From the NCBI GenBank assembly GCA_046351095.1, contig JAXLZC010000001.1, positions 1,364,001 through 1,428,000 of the forward strand: a DNA stretch of 64,000 nucleotides. The letters are read 5' to 3'. Positions 1 to 9,038 of this stretch are shown here, in pieces. Source of the DNA: BQWY01 sp046351095 (GTDB lineage Bacteria > Nitrospirota > Nitrospiria > Nitrospirales > Nitrospiraceae). The translations under genes and the position numbers were made by a program. Every line of letters starts with the position of its first letter. The stretch's first letter is position 1. The notes under the pieces are model-generated. The model made no database searches and was not told the DNA's origin. It worked only from the letters and a program-made list of their open reading frames with translations.

Positions 1-1
1 C

Positions 2-691
2 GTCGTCACCGACGATCAGGCGATGCGAACGATTTTTGCGGCAGGCACTCCTGCCAGTCTGCTTGCGCACGCGAAGGACCGTGTCTTCGTCAACTGCGCG
101 ACACTTTCGCCGGGCGTCCATCGCGAGGTCGAATCGGCCGTGGAAGCGGCGGGCGGCTGCACACTCGAAGCCTGCATGGCCAGCAGCATTCCGCAGGCGC
201 GCCAAGGCACATTGTTTTTGATGTGCGGCGGTCGGAAGGACGTGTTCGATCGCGCCAAGCCGGTCCTCGATGCGATGAGCGCGACCGTGCGCTACGTCGG
301 CGCCACCGGACAAGCCGCGACCGTCAAGGCGCTCGTGAACATGGTGATGAACTGCAATACCGCCGCGCTCGCAGAAGGGTTGGGGCTCGGCGACGCCTTG
401 GGCTTGGACCTGACGATGTTACGCGAGGTCTTCGCCAAGACCGGCGCCAACTCGCGTGTGCTCGAAACGGACGGGGAAGACATGCAGTTGCATGCGCACG
501 ACTGCTATTTTTCCGCCGCGCATGCTGCGAAAGATTCCGGCATCGCCGTAGATCTCGCGAGCGCCGCGGGCGTGACGGTGCCGGTCGCACAAGCGACACT
601 CGCACAATACCGACGGCTCGTGTCGATCGGCAAAGGCGAGTGGGACAAGTCCGCCGTCGCAGAGCTGACGTTCAAAAACCGCCCCTCGTAA
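2..691 (+). CDS. Beta-hydroxyacid dehydrogenase, 5'-truncated (3-hydroxyisobutyrate dehydrogenase / glyoxylate-succinic semialdehyde reductase family)
   Basis: The reading frame is open from base 2, so the N-terminal Rossmann nucleotide-binding half lies mostly outside the window. What remains begins with a VVTDDQAMRTIF stretch, typical of the end of the Rossmann domain. It then has the family's catalytic segment, GATGQAATVKALVNMVMN, whose Lys and Asn are the conserved catalytic pair, followed by the all-helical C-terminal domain with the KDSGIAVDLA motif. The family reduces or oxidises beta-hydroxyacids and small semialdehydes with NAD(P). The exact substrate cannot be assigned without the cofactor loop. 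The family call is firm; the reaction is not. Confidence 0.85.
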   Translation, partial: VVTDDQAMRTIFAAGTPASLLAHAKDRVFVNCATLSPGVHREVESAVEAAGGCTLEACMASSIPQARQGTLFLMCGGRKDVFDRAKPVLDAMSATVRYVGATGQAATVKALVNMVMNCNTAALAEGLGLGDALGLDLTMLREVFAKTGANSRVLETDGEDMQLHAHDCYFSAAHAAKDSGIAVDLASAAGVTVPVAQATLAQYRRLVSIGKGEWDKSAVAELTFKNRPS

Positions 692-735
692 CCCGCACGC
701 CTGGCATACCGAGACGAGCCAAAACTCCACCACGC

Positions 736-2604
736 TTAGGGACGCGTGCCGCTCGACCGTTCGAAGCCCTGTGTACCGCTTCCACCCGCACCGGCCTGAC
801 TGACGACGTATGCGCGGTCGAATGTCGACGTAACGACCTGTGTATTGTCCGTCGACCCGTTTTTTTCGCGCAACTCTCCGGGTGTGTCGACGACGCGGTT
901 GTGGGAGGCATGGTGAAAAAATAACGCGAGCGGCACGTGCTCCAGCACATTGTCGGCAACCAGCATCCCCTGGCTGCCTTCATCGAGATAGATCGCCACA
1001 ATCGGCGAGGAACCCGCCACTGGCGAGCGCACAAGATCATGCACGTAGTTACCGCGGATTTCGGTTCCGGGTTGATTGGAGAGCAGATAAATCCCGGCGC
1101 CGTCCGCCATGGTCGTCACCGCACGCGCCACATGGTTTCCGAGAATTAGGTTACGGCCTAAGCGTGTCTCGACATCCGTCCACCCCCACCCGACGCTGAT
1201 GCCCGTATAGGGCACATCATGAATGTCGTTGTGCGCGATGATCGTATCCGACACAAACCCCGCGAAGATGCCGATGCTGGACCGATAGTCGAGTCCGATG
1301 CGTTCGATCCGATTATTTGCGATCGTAATCCGTTCGCACGCCAAGCGCGCATCGGGAAGCCGCGCTTCGAGCACCCCATCCACCACGATGCCGCTCCCCG
1401 ACACATCGTGGATTTCGTTGCCGACCAGCAGCGTATCGGTCACGCCCGCATGGAGCGTCACAGCGGTGCCACCCATATTGGCAAACCCATTGCCCTCCAG
1501 CACGAGGTCGTGCGCATGCGCGACGAACAGCGCGGCCGGCACACGATCCTCCCGCGCCTCTCGTCCCTGATGGAAGGAATACAACGCGTCGGCTTGCCCG
1601 GTGGCGAATCCTTCGTCGCTCGGTCCATTCCATCCTGCGTAGGCGAAACTTACTCCATGGATCCGAAAGTCATGCACCGGATCGTCCGGTGTCCCGACGA
1701 TACTGACAAGACGTTCCAACACCGGAGCGATCACGACGGCGCGGTCGAGATCTTTTCCTTCGCGCGGACGGTAATAGACCCATTCCGCCTGCCCATCCGC
1801 CCACCATTCCCCACCAGCATCCAGGAGCGCCTTGGCGTTCTCGAAAAAAAACGGCTGCTCGGGAAGGCGCAGCGTGAGATGCCCCATGAAGGTTTTTGAA
1901 CGATCGGGGTCTTTGAGGTGAAGCACGAGTGTATCGCCGCTGCGTTCCAGCGACTCGATGCGCACCGTATCTTGCGTCCATTGTTTCAGCACCGTGAGTT
2001 CGAGTCCGGTGGACTCGGTATCGGCGGGCAGCGTGGCACGCGGCACTTCAATCGTACGCGTCGCCTCATCCCATCGGATGAGTCTGGCAAACTCGTCGGC
2101 GTTGGGCGTCCGCGCGCGCACGGCGCGGCGACCGTCTACGTAGAGTTGGCGAAAGCGCAGCCCATGAATCGGCGCACGGAACAATCCGTCGCCGACAGAT
2201 TCCCAGCCGACAATCCGTTGACCGCCGCTGACGACAACCTGTTCACCGGGCTCTGCGCGATAGCTGACCGTGTGCCCATGACGCCCAGCGTCACGATGGT
2301 CGAACTGCAACGGTTCAGATAGCGAGTACGTCCCTTCACGCAGGTACACAGCAATATCGCCCTGCATGGATTCGACGTGCTCGCGGACGGCGGCCTGCGC
2401 GCGCGTAATCGTGCGAAAGGGATGACTGCGTGTCCCGTCATCGGCATCGTTGCCGTCGGGAGCCACGTAAAAAGAGACGGTCGTATCGGCCCAGGTGTTC
2501 TGTGCAGTAAGGAGGCAGCAGACAACGAGGAGGGAAAACGCGATGCGTCGAAGCGCCGCGCTGGTTCGGGAGTCGCTGTCCGGCCGCACATGGCAGACGC
2601 CCAT
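736..2604 (-). CDS. Exported right-handed parallel beta-helix protein
   Basis: A 622-residue protein. After about 18 mostly polar residues an Arg pair precedes a hydrophobic stretch (FSLLVVCCLLTAQ) ending near TWA, a plausible signal peptide, so export is likely. The segment FYVAPDGNDADDGTRSHPF followed by TITRAQAAV is the usual opening of DUF1565/parallel beta-helix proteins. Asn- and Gly-rich repeats such as GNEIHDVSGSGIVV and HNDIHDVPYTGISVG across residues 350-580 fit a pectate-lyase-like helix. Such proteins bind or cleave polysaccharides, but no catalytic set can be named here. A GTG five codons in is an alternative start. The nearest downstream genes on either side are unrelated. Confidence 0.8.
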   Translation of the reverse strand: MGVCHVRPDSDSRTSAALRRIAFSLLVVCCLLTAQNTWADTTVSFYVAPDGNDADDGTRSHPFRTITRAQAAVREHVESMQGDIAVYLREGTYSLSEPLQFDHRDAGRHGHTVSYRAEPGEQVVVSGGQRIVGWESVGDGLFRAPIHGLRFRQLYVDGRRAVRARTPNADEFARLIRWDEATRTIEVPRATLPADTESTGLELTVLKQWTQDTVRIESLERSGDTLVLHLKDPDRSKTFMGHLTLRLPEQPFFFENAKALLDAGGEWWADGQAEWVYYRPREGKDLDRAVVIAPVLERLVSIVGTPDDPVHDFRIHGVSFAYAGWNGPSDEGFATGQADALYSFHQGREAREDRVPAALFVAHAHDLVLEGNGFANMGGTAVTLHAGVTDTLLVGNEIHDVSGSGIVVDGVLEARLPDARLACERITIANNRIERIGLDYRSSIGIFAGFVSDTIIAHNDIHDVPYTGISVGWGWTDVETRLGRNLILGNHVARAVTTMADGAGIYLLSNQPGTEIRGNYVHDLVRSPVAGSSPIVAIYLDEGSQGMLVADNVLEHVPLALFFHHASHNRVVDTPGELREKNGSTDNTQVVTSTFDRAYVVSQAGAGGSGTQGFERSSGTRP

Positions 2605-2723
2605 GCAGCGGACGTATCACAATCTGTCGAAGAAGGCTACTTGCGCAGGAGGCGAGGACTCACAGTGGCTCGGCGCGCGCAGCCCGCCTGGACTGCGCGC
2701 GCCGACCGCACACACCCATCCGC

Positions 2724-3197
2724 TTACCGCGTCACGATATCGCCCTTCATCGAGCCAAGCGCGCCCAATAACTCGTCCTTCTCGGCCTTCGGCACCTTGT
2801 AGAAATCCAAAGCCGCCACCAAGTCCTGCACTAAGGCGTTGAAGTCTTCTTCCCCGACGCCCATGCCCGCGTGAGTCGCCTTCATCGTGCGGCCCGTGTA
2901 GGTGCAGGGCCCGCCGGTCGCTTCGCACACCTGGTTGACGAGGTGCGTCTTCAACTTCGGGATATCCGTGGACGCAAAAAACTTATTGATGCGGTTGTCG
3001 GCCGCCACGTTCCCGACAAACTTATCGACGACGGCCGTGATGGCATCCTTGCCACCGAGCCGTTGGTACAACGAGGCCTTCGCAGCGGCCATGGCGGGTG
3101 CCTTGCCGCTCGGCGCCACCGTCGCCGTCTCCGCGCATCCCGTGACCACCGTCAACAACGCCAACCCGAATACCGCCCGCATCGTCTTCGTGACCAT
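2724..3197 (-). CDS. Group 1 truncated hemoglobin with lipoprotein signal
   Basis: A 157-residue protein. Residues 1-21 form a lipoprotein signal (MRAVFGLALL, then VVTGC with Cys21 as the acylation site). Residues 42-157 match the 2-over-2 truncated globin fold: SLYQRLGGKDAI at the start, the B-helix Phe pair at 73-74, and the proximal histidine His109 in KATHAGMGV. Group 1 globins bind O2 or NO through heme. Most are cytoplasmic, so a lipid-anchored, envelope-located form is unusual. The next gene on the same strand (3223-3777) ends 25 bases upstream and encodes a DsbA-like oxidoreductase, so the two are probably cotranscribed. Confidence 0.88.
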   Translation of the reverse strand: MVTKTMRAVFGLALLTVVTGCAETATVAPSGKAPAMAAAKASLYQRLGGKDAITAVVDKFVGNVAADNRINKFFASTDIPKLKTHLVNQVCEATGGPCTYTGRTMKATHAGMGVGEEDFNALVQDLVAALDFYKVPKAEKDELLGALGSMKGDIVTR

Positions 3198-3222
3198 CTG
3201 TCCACCTCCTCACAATAACTGG

Positions 3223-3777
3223 TTACCCCTTCACAAACGTCCTGAGCACGTTGGGGCTCACGAGCCCAGATAAGAGTTCTCCATCAGCCCGATGCAACAA
3301 GGGCACGCTCCCGACACCGAGTTCCACCCACGCGTCTGTCCACTCTACGGTCAACACCCGTGCAGCAGATTCATCGTTCGCAACAGAAACTCCTGCCTCG
3401 ACGGCAAGCGCGCCTAAGACCGCTGGATCGGAAATGTCGCGGTTGTCCTGCCACAGCGCCCGATAGACCGCATGACGAAACCGCCGACCGGCGGCGGCGT
3501 CCTGTGCCGCAACGGCGGCGATATGCCGAATCGCAGGGCCGGTATTTGGTTTGCCCGTCAGATTCCGAATGGGCACCTCCGGCGCCAGGTGCTGAATCGC
3601 GCGGACCTCCTGCTCGATCATCGCGTTGAATCGAACCAGGCCGGTGGCGCGCGGAATGGGCAATTCCGGCGCATGCTGCACACCGCGCCACTCGCACACT
3701 TCGTCGAGCCCAAGCGCCAGCAGTCGCTCGCCGAGCGCATAACAAAACGGGCAATTGGGATCGCTATACAGAATCAT
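3223..3777 (-). CDS. DsbA-family thioredoxin-fold oxidoreductase
   Basis: A 184-residue protein opening directly with a beta strand and the active site: MILYSDPNCPFCYALGERLL carries a CPFC dithiol at residues 9-12. The helical insertion and the closing GVGSVPLLHRADGELLSG, which includes the cis-Pro (SVP), fit the DsbA/FrnE/2-hydroxychromene-2-carboxylate isomerase superfamily. No signal peptide is visible, so it is probably cytoplasmic, like FrnE, rather than a periplasmic DsbA. It sits immediately upstream of the lipoprotein globin on the same strand and likely shares its transcript. Substrate unknown. Confidence 0.82.
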   Translation of the reverse strand: MILYSDPNCPFCYALGERLLALGLDEVCEWRGVQHAPELPIPRATGLVRFNAMIEQEVRAIQHLAPEVPIRNLTGKPNTGPAIRHIAAVAAQDAAAGRRFRHAVYRALWQDNRDISDPAVLGALAVEAGVSVANDESAARVLTVEWTDAWVELGVGSVPLLHRADGELLSGLVSPNVLRTFVKG

Positions 3778-3989
3778 CCTGCCTTCCCTTTAGCTACACT
3801 TGCCTGAGCGCAGCACCGCTCAACTCGGACAGCACCACCAGACATGACACGCACGCGGTCCATATATTTAGTGTACCGAACTATATGACGCGCTACTTCC
3901 CGCCGTCAAGCGCCCCCACTACGACGACCAGGTCCAGAATGGTATGGTGAGAGGTCCCCTGTGATGACGTCAGCGAAAGGAATCACCAG

Positions 3990-4550
3990 ATGATGCGATA
4001 CACCAGATTCCTGTCGATCCTTGCGATTGCCGCGCTCGCCGCCTGCGCCGCACCGCAACCGAGCCGTCCGCTCCCCACGGTCCGTGCAGTGGATCTCTCG
4101 CGCTACACCGGCACCTGGTATGAGCAGGCACGGCTCCCCATGTGGTTTCAGCGCAACTGCGTCGCCTCGAAGGCCGTTTACACAGCGCGCGACAGTCAGA
4201 TGATCGGCGTCCACAACGAATGTCGCACCAAGAGCGGCGGAATCGAGCAGGCGGACGGCGTCGCCACCGTCGTCGCACCCGACACACAAGCGCGCCTGTC
4301 CGTCTCATTCGACAATATCTTCGCACGGTGGTTCGGCACGCCGGAGTGGGGCAACTATTGGATCATCGCCCTCGACGAGGCCTACGAGACGGCCATGGTG
4401 GGCACACCGGATCGAAAATTTCTCTGGATCCTGGCGCGTCATCCGCAGATCGCCCCCGAACGGCTACGCGAATTAGTGGAACGCGCCGGCTCGCTCGGCT
4501 TTGCGACGGAGCGACTAGTTTATGATCAGCATGAGACACAAGCTCGGTGA
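3990..4550 (+). CDS. blc: Outer-membrane lipocalin (Blc type)
   Basis: A 186-residue lipoprotein: the signal MRYTRFLSILAIAALAAC has its acylated Cys at residue 19. The lipocalin hallmark GTWYEQARLP follows at about residues 40-50, and the later strands NYWIIALDEAYETAMVG and RKFLWILARHP match bacterial lipocalin Blc closely. Blc proteins sit in the outer membrane and bind fatty acids or lysophospholipids, usually under envelope stress. The gene opens with two Met codons; a GAAAGGA purine run lies just upstream of 3990. The next gene follows in the same direction about 100 bases later. Confidence 0.92.
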   Translation: MMRYTRFLSILAIAALAACAAPQPSRPLPTVRAVDLSRYTGTWYEQARLPMWFQRNCVASKAVYTARDSQMIGVHNECRTKSGGIEQADGVATVVAPDTQARLSVSFDNIFARWFGTPEWGNYWIIALDEAYETAMVGTPDRKFLWILARHPQIAPERLRELVERAGSLGFATERLVYDQHETQAR

Positions 4551-4648
4551 ACATCGGAGTCCCGAGATCGAAAGTCGCCGCTGACGCCGCCATCGCACGC
4601 ATGGTACAAGGCAGCGGCCGCGAACGTAGGACCGGAAAGGAATTGATC

Positions 4649-5323
4649 ATGAGCACAGAGTTTCCAAACTCCCACCGCACAAGCGTTCATCTGAGCATCG
4701 CGCTCATCTCACTGTGCATCGCACTCGTCACTGCAGCATCGGTGACGCCGGCTCAGGCGCAAGGCCGCCGCGGCCCACAGGGCAAGGCGGAGGTGCTCCC
4801 GATGGAAAAAGCCGCGCCCATGCCGGTTGTTGTGGACCGCACGGGACCGGAAGCGGAGCTCCGCGCCGAGTTGCGCACGCGCACAGCCGTATCGCCGCTC
4901 GGCAATCCCACGAGTAAATTTTCCGAAGCGCCGGTGAACAGCTACGGATTTATTCCCGCGCAACCGTTAAGCCTGTCGCTCGTGATGCGCAGCCCGGATT
5001 TGATGATTGAAAAGACCCCGTCCGTGCCGGCCTCGTTCGAAATTCACAAACTGGACGACGGCGGCGGGTTGGTGGTGGGATTTGTGTCGAAGGAGATGCT
5101 GGCGCAACTGACGCCGGCGCAACGCCTGCACCCCATCACCGTCAGCTTGTATACGAATCCATCGGACAAGGCGCCGTACATTGTGGCGGTCCCGTTGGTG
5201 AAGCTGGTCGCGGATCGGATGCCGACCAAGGCCGACCCGGCTCGTGCGGACAGCGCGATCGTGCTGACCGTGGACTTGCAGGGTACGGCCAACCGCAATA
5301 AGTCCCTACACGGCGGACAATAA
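4649..5323 (+). CDS. Exported protein of unknown function
   Basis: A 224-residue protein. I place the start at the ATG at 4649, preceded by GGAAAGGA with good spacing, rather than at upstream in-frame codons that would overlap blc. Residues 1-40 are a signal peptide with a hydrophobic core (LSIALISLCIALV) ending near AQAQ. The mature part has a Gly/Arg/Pro-rich beginning, a central FEIHKLDDGGGLVVGFVSKE segment and a hydrophilic end. I recognise no domain. It probably acts in the periplasm. It follows the lipocalin gene in the same direction and may share its transcript. Confidence 0.65.
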   Translation: MSTEFPNSHRTSVHLSIALISLCIALVTAASVTPAQAQGRRGPQGKAEVLPMEKAAPMPVVVDRTGPEAELRAELRTRTAVSPLGNPTSKFSEAPVNSYGFIPAQPLSLSLVMRSPDLMIEKTPSVPASFEIHKLDDGGGLVVGFVSKEMLAQLTPAQRLHPITVSLYTNPSDKAPYIVAVPLVKLVADRMPTKADPARADSAIVLTVDLQGTANRNKSLHGGQ

Positions 5324-5495
5324 CCTGGAGACGATGGCGACGGTAGTGAAGTTACACTGAGGAAGGAAAGACAACCTGACGCGGGCGGCGCTACACAGGC
5401 ACACAACCTCTTCGAGACACGCAGGTCGAACTACCGCCCGGGCGCCCGCTGCCGTGAGGTTCAGCAGTGGGCATCCCCGGCGGCGCCGCACACAC

Positions 5496-5732
5496 TTAAC
5501 GAGCGTAGGCAGCTTCCAGGTCGGTCTCGCCCAGAGCGGCCAACTGACGCTCACCCATGGCCAACAAAATGCCGTCGTAGACCTTGCGCGCTGCGTCGGA
5601 CCACTCGGGATTAAACGGCATCCCTTGGAAAGCCGCTTCCGCCGCCTTCTTCTCGTCGTAGGTCAACGGACGAGGCGCTGGCGCTGCCGGCTGAGACGTG
5701 GCGATTCCCGCATCCATGCTCTCTGGTCTCAT
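5496..5732 (-). CDS. Small conserved-looking hypothetical protein
   Basis: A 78-residue soluble protein with an Ala/Pro-rich N-terminus and a helical remainder (TYDEKKAAEAAFQGMPFNPEW and the following WSDAARKVYDGILLAMGE). A GGGAGGG purine run just upstream of the ATG at 5732 supports the start. No signal peptide, membrane segment or known motif is visible. The bias toward Ala, Glu and Lys codons resembles its neighbours and supports it as a real gene. Function unknown. Confidence 0.55.
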   Translation of the reverse strand: MRPESMDAGIATSQPAAPAPRPLTYDEKKAAEAAFQGMPFNPEWSDAARKVYDGILLAMGERQLAALGETDLEAAYAR

Positions 5733-6051
5733 GCATCCCTCCCATCACACCGATTCAGGTGAATGCCCATACGCTCTATATGCTTGATCGGAGTCTCGGC
5801 TGAAAACTGAAGCCGCCCAAACAATTCATTTCGGCCGTCAGCCCATACCGCATCCTGCCCACACTATATCGCCTGCATCGCCCGGCACCAACGAATCTTC
5901 AGTTTTCTCCCTAGCCCGCATCCACAGCGGCAGGAGCGATGACAGCCGCTGCCGCGCAGCCCTTCACGAGAGAGTCTACAGGCCACAGATAGACGACGGC
6001 CGACATCCCGTTGAGACACGAATCGGCTGAAGGACGGACTGAACGAACCAG
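5733..6051. other. Gene-free stretch of about 320 bases
   Basis: I see no convincing gene, RNA motif or strong hairpin here. A long minus-strand frame crossing 5864-6562 has a Cys- and Arg-rich translation unlike a real protein and overlaps the better-supported lipoprotein gene at 6052-6408. The part next to 5733 presumably holds the promoter of the 5496-5732 gene. Confidence 0.5.
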
Positions 6052-6408
6052 CTAGTAGGCGGATTGCGAACGCGCAATGCGGTCGACGTGATCGCGACAC
6101 GCGGTTGCGAGTGCGCGAGGATCGGCAGCGAGCCGTGAGGGCGGCTTCGTCACATACCGATTGAGTGTAGAGGGCAGAAACGTAGAGTAGTCTTCTTCGT
6201 GCGCGGCGGCCTGCTCGAGTACGAGCGCATGTGCATGTGCGTCGTTCACGTCCGTCGCGTTCACGCAATGGAGGTAACTGGCCCACAAGCGATCGAACGG
6301 ATGGGCGCTGGACTGCGCCGCCACGTTCGGATGTTCCGTGGATTGGCAGGCCAGGAGCGACAGGGAGAGCGCTCCGACGGCAAAACGTTGTAGACGACGC
6401 AGCGACAT
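6052..6408 (-). CDS. Small putative lipoprotein
   Basis: A 118-residue protein starting MSLRRLQRFAVGALSLSLLAC: a basic N-terminus, a hydrophobic core and a lipobox-like SLLAC with Cys21. The mature part is soluble and helical, with two further cysteines (LHCVN and ATACRDHV). I recognise no family. No clear ribosome-binding site precedes the ATG at 6408, so the start and even the gene are moderately supported. It lies within a stretch rich in exported proteins. Confidence 0.55.
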   Translation of the reverse strand: MSLRRLQRFAVGALSLSLLACQSTEHPNVAAQSSAHPFDRLWASYLHCVNATDVNDAHAHALVLEQAAAHEEDYSTFLPSTLNRYVTKPPSRLAADPRALATACRDHVDRIARSQSAY

Positions 6409-6682
6409 ACATCCAGTCCGACGGCCAACAACATCGAACGCGTTGAGACAACATCTTCAACGAGCATGCACGACTTATCATAGGCAGCGACTCAAGACAA
6501 GAGCGCCGCGACGCAAAATATGCGTGCACCTCATCCGAGCAGGGGACGAATCCGCTCCCCATGCATAGTACTACGTAGCATCAGGCGGCAGCGCGTGCAG
6601 ACACAGCCAAACGAAGCTGCAGACAGCAGGTCTATGGGGAGAAAAGAGACGAACGGCGGAGCGAGAGGGAACGGACGGACGA

Positions 6683-6868
6683 TCAGCTGAAGGTGACGCT
6701 GTCCTGATTGAGCAGGTAGTCGATCACTTCGATGCTATCGCGCAGTTGGTTCTGCGCCTTTTCTGACATGGGGACCACGGCGCCCACAAGTTTGCCCGCC
6801 TCGATATCGTCGAGCGAGGGCACGTTCACACCGCGGGCTTTATCGAAATCGGCTCGGTAGCTGGCCAT
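6683..6868 (-). CDS. Small hypothetical protein (61 aa)
   Basis: I start it at the ATG at 6868, preceded by a strong GAGGAGAG ribosome-binding site; the longer upstream extension is Cys/Arg-rich and not protein-like. The product, beginning MASYRADFDKARGVNVPSLD, is acidic, with a helical tail (KAQNQLRDSIEVIDYLLNQD). No domain recognised. The good start signal and normal composition argue that it is real. Confidence 0.55.
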   Translation of the reverse strand: MASYRADFDKARGVNVPSLDDIEAGKLVGAVVPMSEKAQNQLRDSIEVIDYLLNQDSVTFS

Positions 6869-7131
6869 GGTCTCTCCTCGTCGCTCGCCGCACAGGCATT
6901 CGGCCTTGCCGCGGATCACGCGACATCTAGAGAAAGCATAGCACACGATTTCCGAGCGCTAGAGGACTATCACAAATGAAACGCCTGATTCGGCACGCGA
7001 CAGCAAAAAAATCGTCGAGCAATACGGAGGCGGCGAGCGCGGATCGCGAGCACAGAGGGCACTAGGCTCAGTGGAAGATCGACGGATGGAGTATGAGAAA
7101 AGCGGCGGGAAACCGTACTGGAGGCCGACTG

Positions 7132-8169
7132 TCAGGGAATGGCCGGTGCGAAGGCGCCGAGGTACCCGACCGGCTCGACATGGGCAAGGGGGCTATCGGC
7201 ACGCAGACGAACGTCCCCATTCTCTACATCGACGAACTTTGGGTCGGAGGAAAAATCATTGGCCGGTGCCAGATCCGCACTGGCCGTCGGCGGTGGACCC
7301 GGTCGCGCATAGGGCATGGTGACCTTCCACAAGGCGTTGTGCGAGAACGTGACGGCGGTCGCAGGCGCGACGGTAAACCCCGTCTGGCTGCCGCTCACAA
7401 TATTTCCGCTCGCCTCACTGTGCCCACGCGACAAAAAGGAGGCGCCGCCGCCGTTTTTCACAAACGTATTGTTCACCAACTCGGCCTGCCCGGCATCCAT
7501 CACCACGACGGCGTCGAAGAGTTGCCGCGTAATTAGATTCCGCTCGATCCGCACCACGCTTTTACCGGCCACGTTCACGCCGTGGTCGCTGTCGTGGATG
7601 TAGTTGCCGATTACGACACCCTGCGAGTCGGCAAACTGCACACTCGTCGTTTCACTCCCGCCGATATCGCAGCGCTCGACCCGCACGTCCTGCACTTGTT
7701 GGGCGAAGAGCATGCCCTTGATCTTCAACTCGCGCAGAGTAATCCCGCGACCATTGAACATACCCAGCGCGTGGCCGCCATGCTCGTTGATCGTCATCCC
7801 GCTGATTTCGATATTCGTCGCACCGTACGGCCACTTGCCGACGTGGAACACCCCGACACGTTCGCGCCCGAGAATGGTGACCTTGTCGGCCCCCTCCCCC
7901 ATCAGCTTCAGGCGGTCCTTGCTGTGGATCGTCACATCTTCGGGATAGGCCCCGGCATGGACCAGCACCGTGTCGCCCTTGCCCGCGGCGTCCACCGCCT
8001 GTTGGATCGACCGGTAGTCGCCGCTCCCGTCGAGCGCCACATGGATGGTTCTCGGCCCCTTCGACTCGGCCGGCGTCTCCTCGGCAAATGCCGCCGACGA
8101 CAGACCGACGAGTCCCACGAGGACCGCCGCGAACACACGACCGGTGAGTGCTTGAATTGCATGACGCAT
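7132..8169 (-). CDS. Exported right-handed beta-helix protein (pectinesterase/NosD-like repeats)
   Basis: A 345-residue protein with a clear signal peptide (FAAVLVGLVGLSSAAFA, cut near residue 29). The mature part begins IHVALDGSGDYRSIQQAVD followed by GDTVLVHAGAY, the classic opening of pectinesterase/CarbC-type parallel beta-helix proteins. Repeats such as NIEISGMTINEHGGHALG and VVIGNYIHDSDHGV fill residues 110-280. The end (DPKFVD...DVRLRADSPL) is the C-terminal cap seen in many right-handed beta-helix proteins. A polysaccharide is the likely ligand, but no catalytic residues can be named. It is the second beta-helix protein within 8 kb. Confidence 0.8.
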   Translation of the reverse strand: MRHAIQALTGRVFAAVLVGLVGLSSAAFAEETPAESKGPRTIHVALDGSGDYRSIQQAVDAAGKGDTVLVHAGAYPEDVTIHSKDRLKLMGEGADKVTILGRERVGVFHVGKWPYGATNIEISGMTINEHGGHALGMFNGRGITLRELKIKGMLFAQQVQDVRVERCDIGGSETTSVQFADSQGVVIGNYIHDSDHGVNVAGKSVVRIERNLITRQLFDAVVVMDAGQAELVNNTFVKNGGGASFLSRGHSEASGNIVSGSQTGFTVAPATAVTFSHNALWKVTMPYARPGPPPTASADLAPANDFSSDPKFVDVENGDVRLRADSPLAHVEPVGYLGAFAPAIP

Positions 8170-8311
8170 GGTCTCAGCGTCTTACAGGCTGGCAGGGCCG
8201 GAAGTCAACGCGGGACACATCGCATCGGGCGAACTGTGTCGCGTTGCGCCGCACGTCGACACCGACACCACGCCTCGCGCCGCTTCGATGGCACATGGTA
8301 TCTTCCCAACG

Positions 8312-8914
8312 ATGGTACTCGTCGGACTCACAGGCGGTGTGGCGGCCGGGAAAAGCACAGTCGCACGGATGCTTGCGGACTTCGGCGCGCAGGTGATCGA
8401 TGCGGATGTCTTAGCACGCCAGGTCGTCGAACCGGGCAAGGCCGCCTGGCGCGACATTGTGAAGGTATTCGGGCGTCGCATGCTGCAGCCGGATAGCACC
8501 ATCGACCGTGCGGCGCTCGGCACGCTGGTGTTCAACAACCCAACACAGCTCAAGCGCCTGGGTGCGATTATGCACCCCCGCATCGCACGGGAGCAGGCGC
8601 GAACCGTGCGCGCCATCGCGGCCCGCGATCCCAAGGCAGTCATTGTGTATGACGCACCTGTGCTGATCGAAGCCGGTGCGCATTGGCGTATGGATCGAAT
8701 CGTCGTCGTCACTGTGGACCGTGGGACACAGATCGCGCGCCTCCACGCACGGAACGGCCTGTCGCGGGCTGAAGCGCTGCGCCGCATTCGCAGCCAGATG
8801 CCGCAGGCACAGAAAGTCGCCGTGGCCGATTACCTCATCGACGGCACCCAATCTCGCCCACGCCTGCGCACGACCGTGCGGAAACTGTACCGCGACCTCT
8901 CCGCGCTCGCGTAG
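8312..8914 (+). CDS. coaE: Dephospho-CoA kinase
   Basis: CoaE phosphorylates the 3'-hydroxyl of dephospho-CoA, the last step of coenzyme A synthesis. The 200-residue product has the P-loop GGVAAGKST at residues 8-16, the IDADVLARQVV segment that binds the acceptor, and the HPRIAREQ and APVLIEAG motifs of the lid region. Length fits the family. I start at the ATG at 8312 because the P-loop domain begins there; an ATG at 8288 is also in frame. It is followed by trxB in the same direction after about 120 bases. Confidence 0.95.
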   Translation: MVLVGLTGGVAAGKSTVARMLADFGAQVIDADVLARQVVEPGKAAWRDIVKVFGRRMLQPDSTIDRAALGTLVFNNPTQLKRLGAIMHPRIAREQARTVRAIAARDPKAVIVYDAPVLIEAGAHWRMDRIVVVTVDRGTQIARLHARNGLSRAEALRRIRSQMPQAQKVAVADYLIDGTQSRPRLRTTVRKLYRDLSALA

Positions 8915-9038
8915 GCCGCTGCGTCGCGTCATCGGTTGTCCTCGCCACCGTCGCCCACATTCGCTCGCACCTGCTCGCGGACTCTACTCAGCGTAGAGCC
9001 TGTTCCGTGTGTCTCACCCTATGCTAGAGTGCGCGGCC

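Noticed and set aside
5864..6562. Minus-strand frame of 232 codons
   Set aside because: Cys/Arg/Ser-rich, no recognisable features, and overlaps the better-supported lipoprotein gene at 6052-6408.
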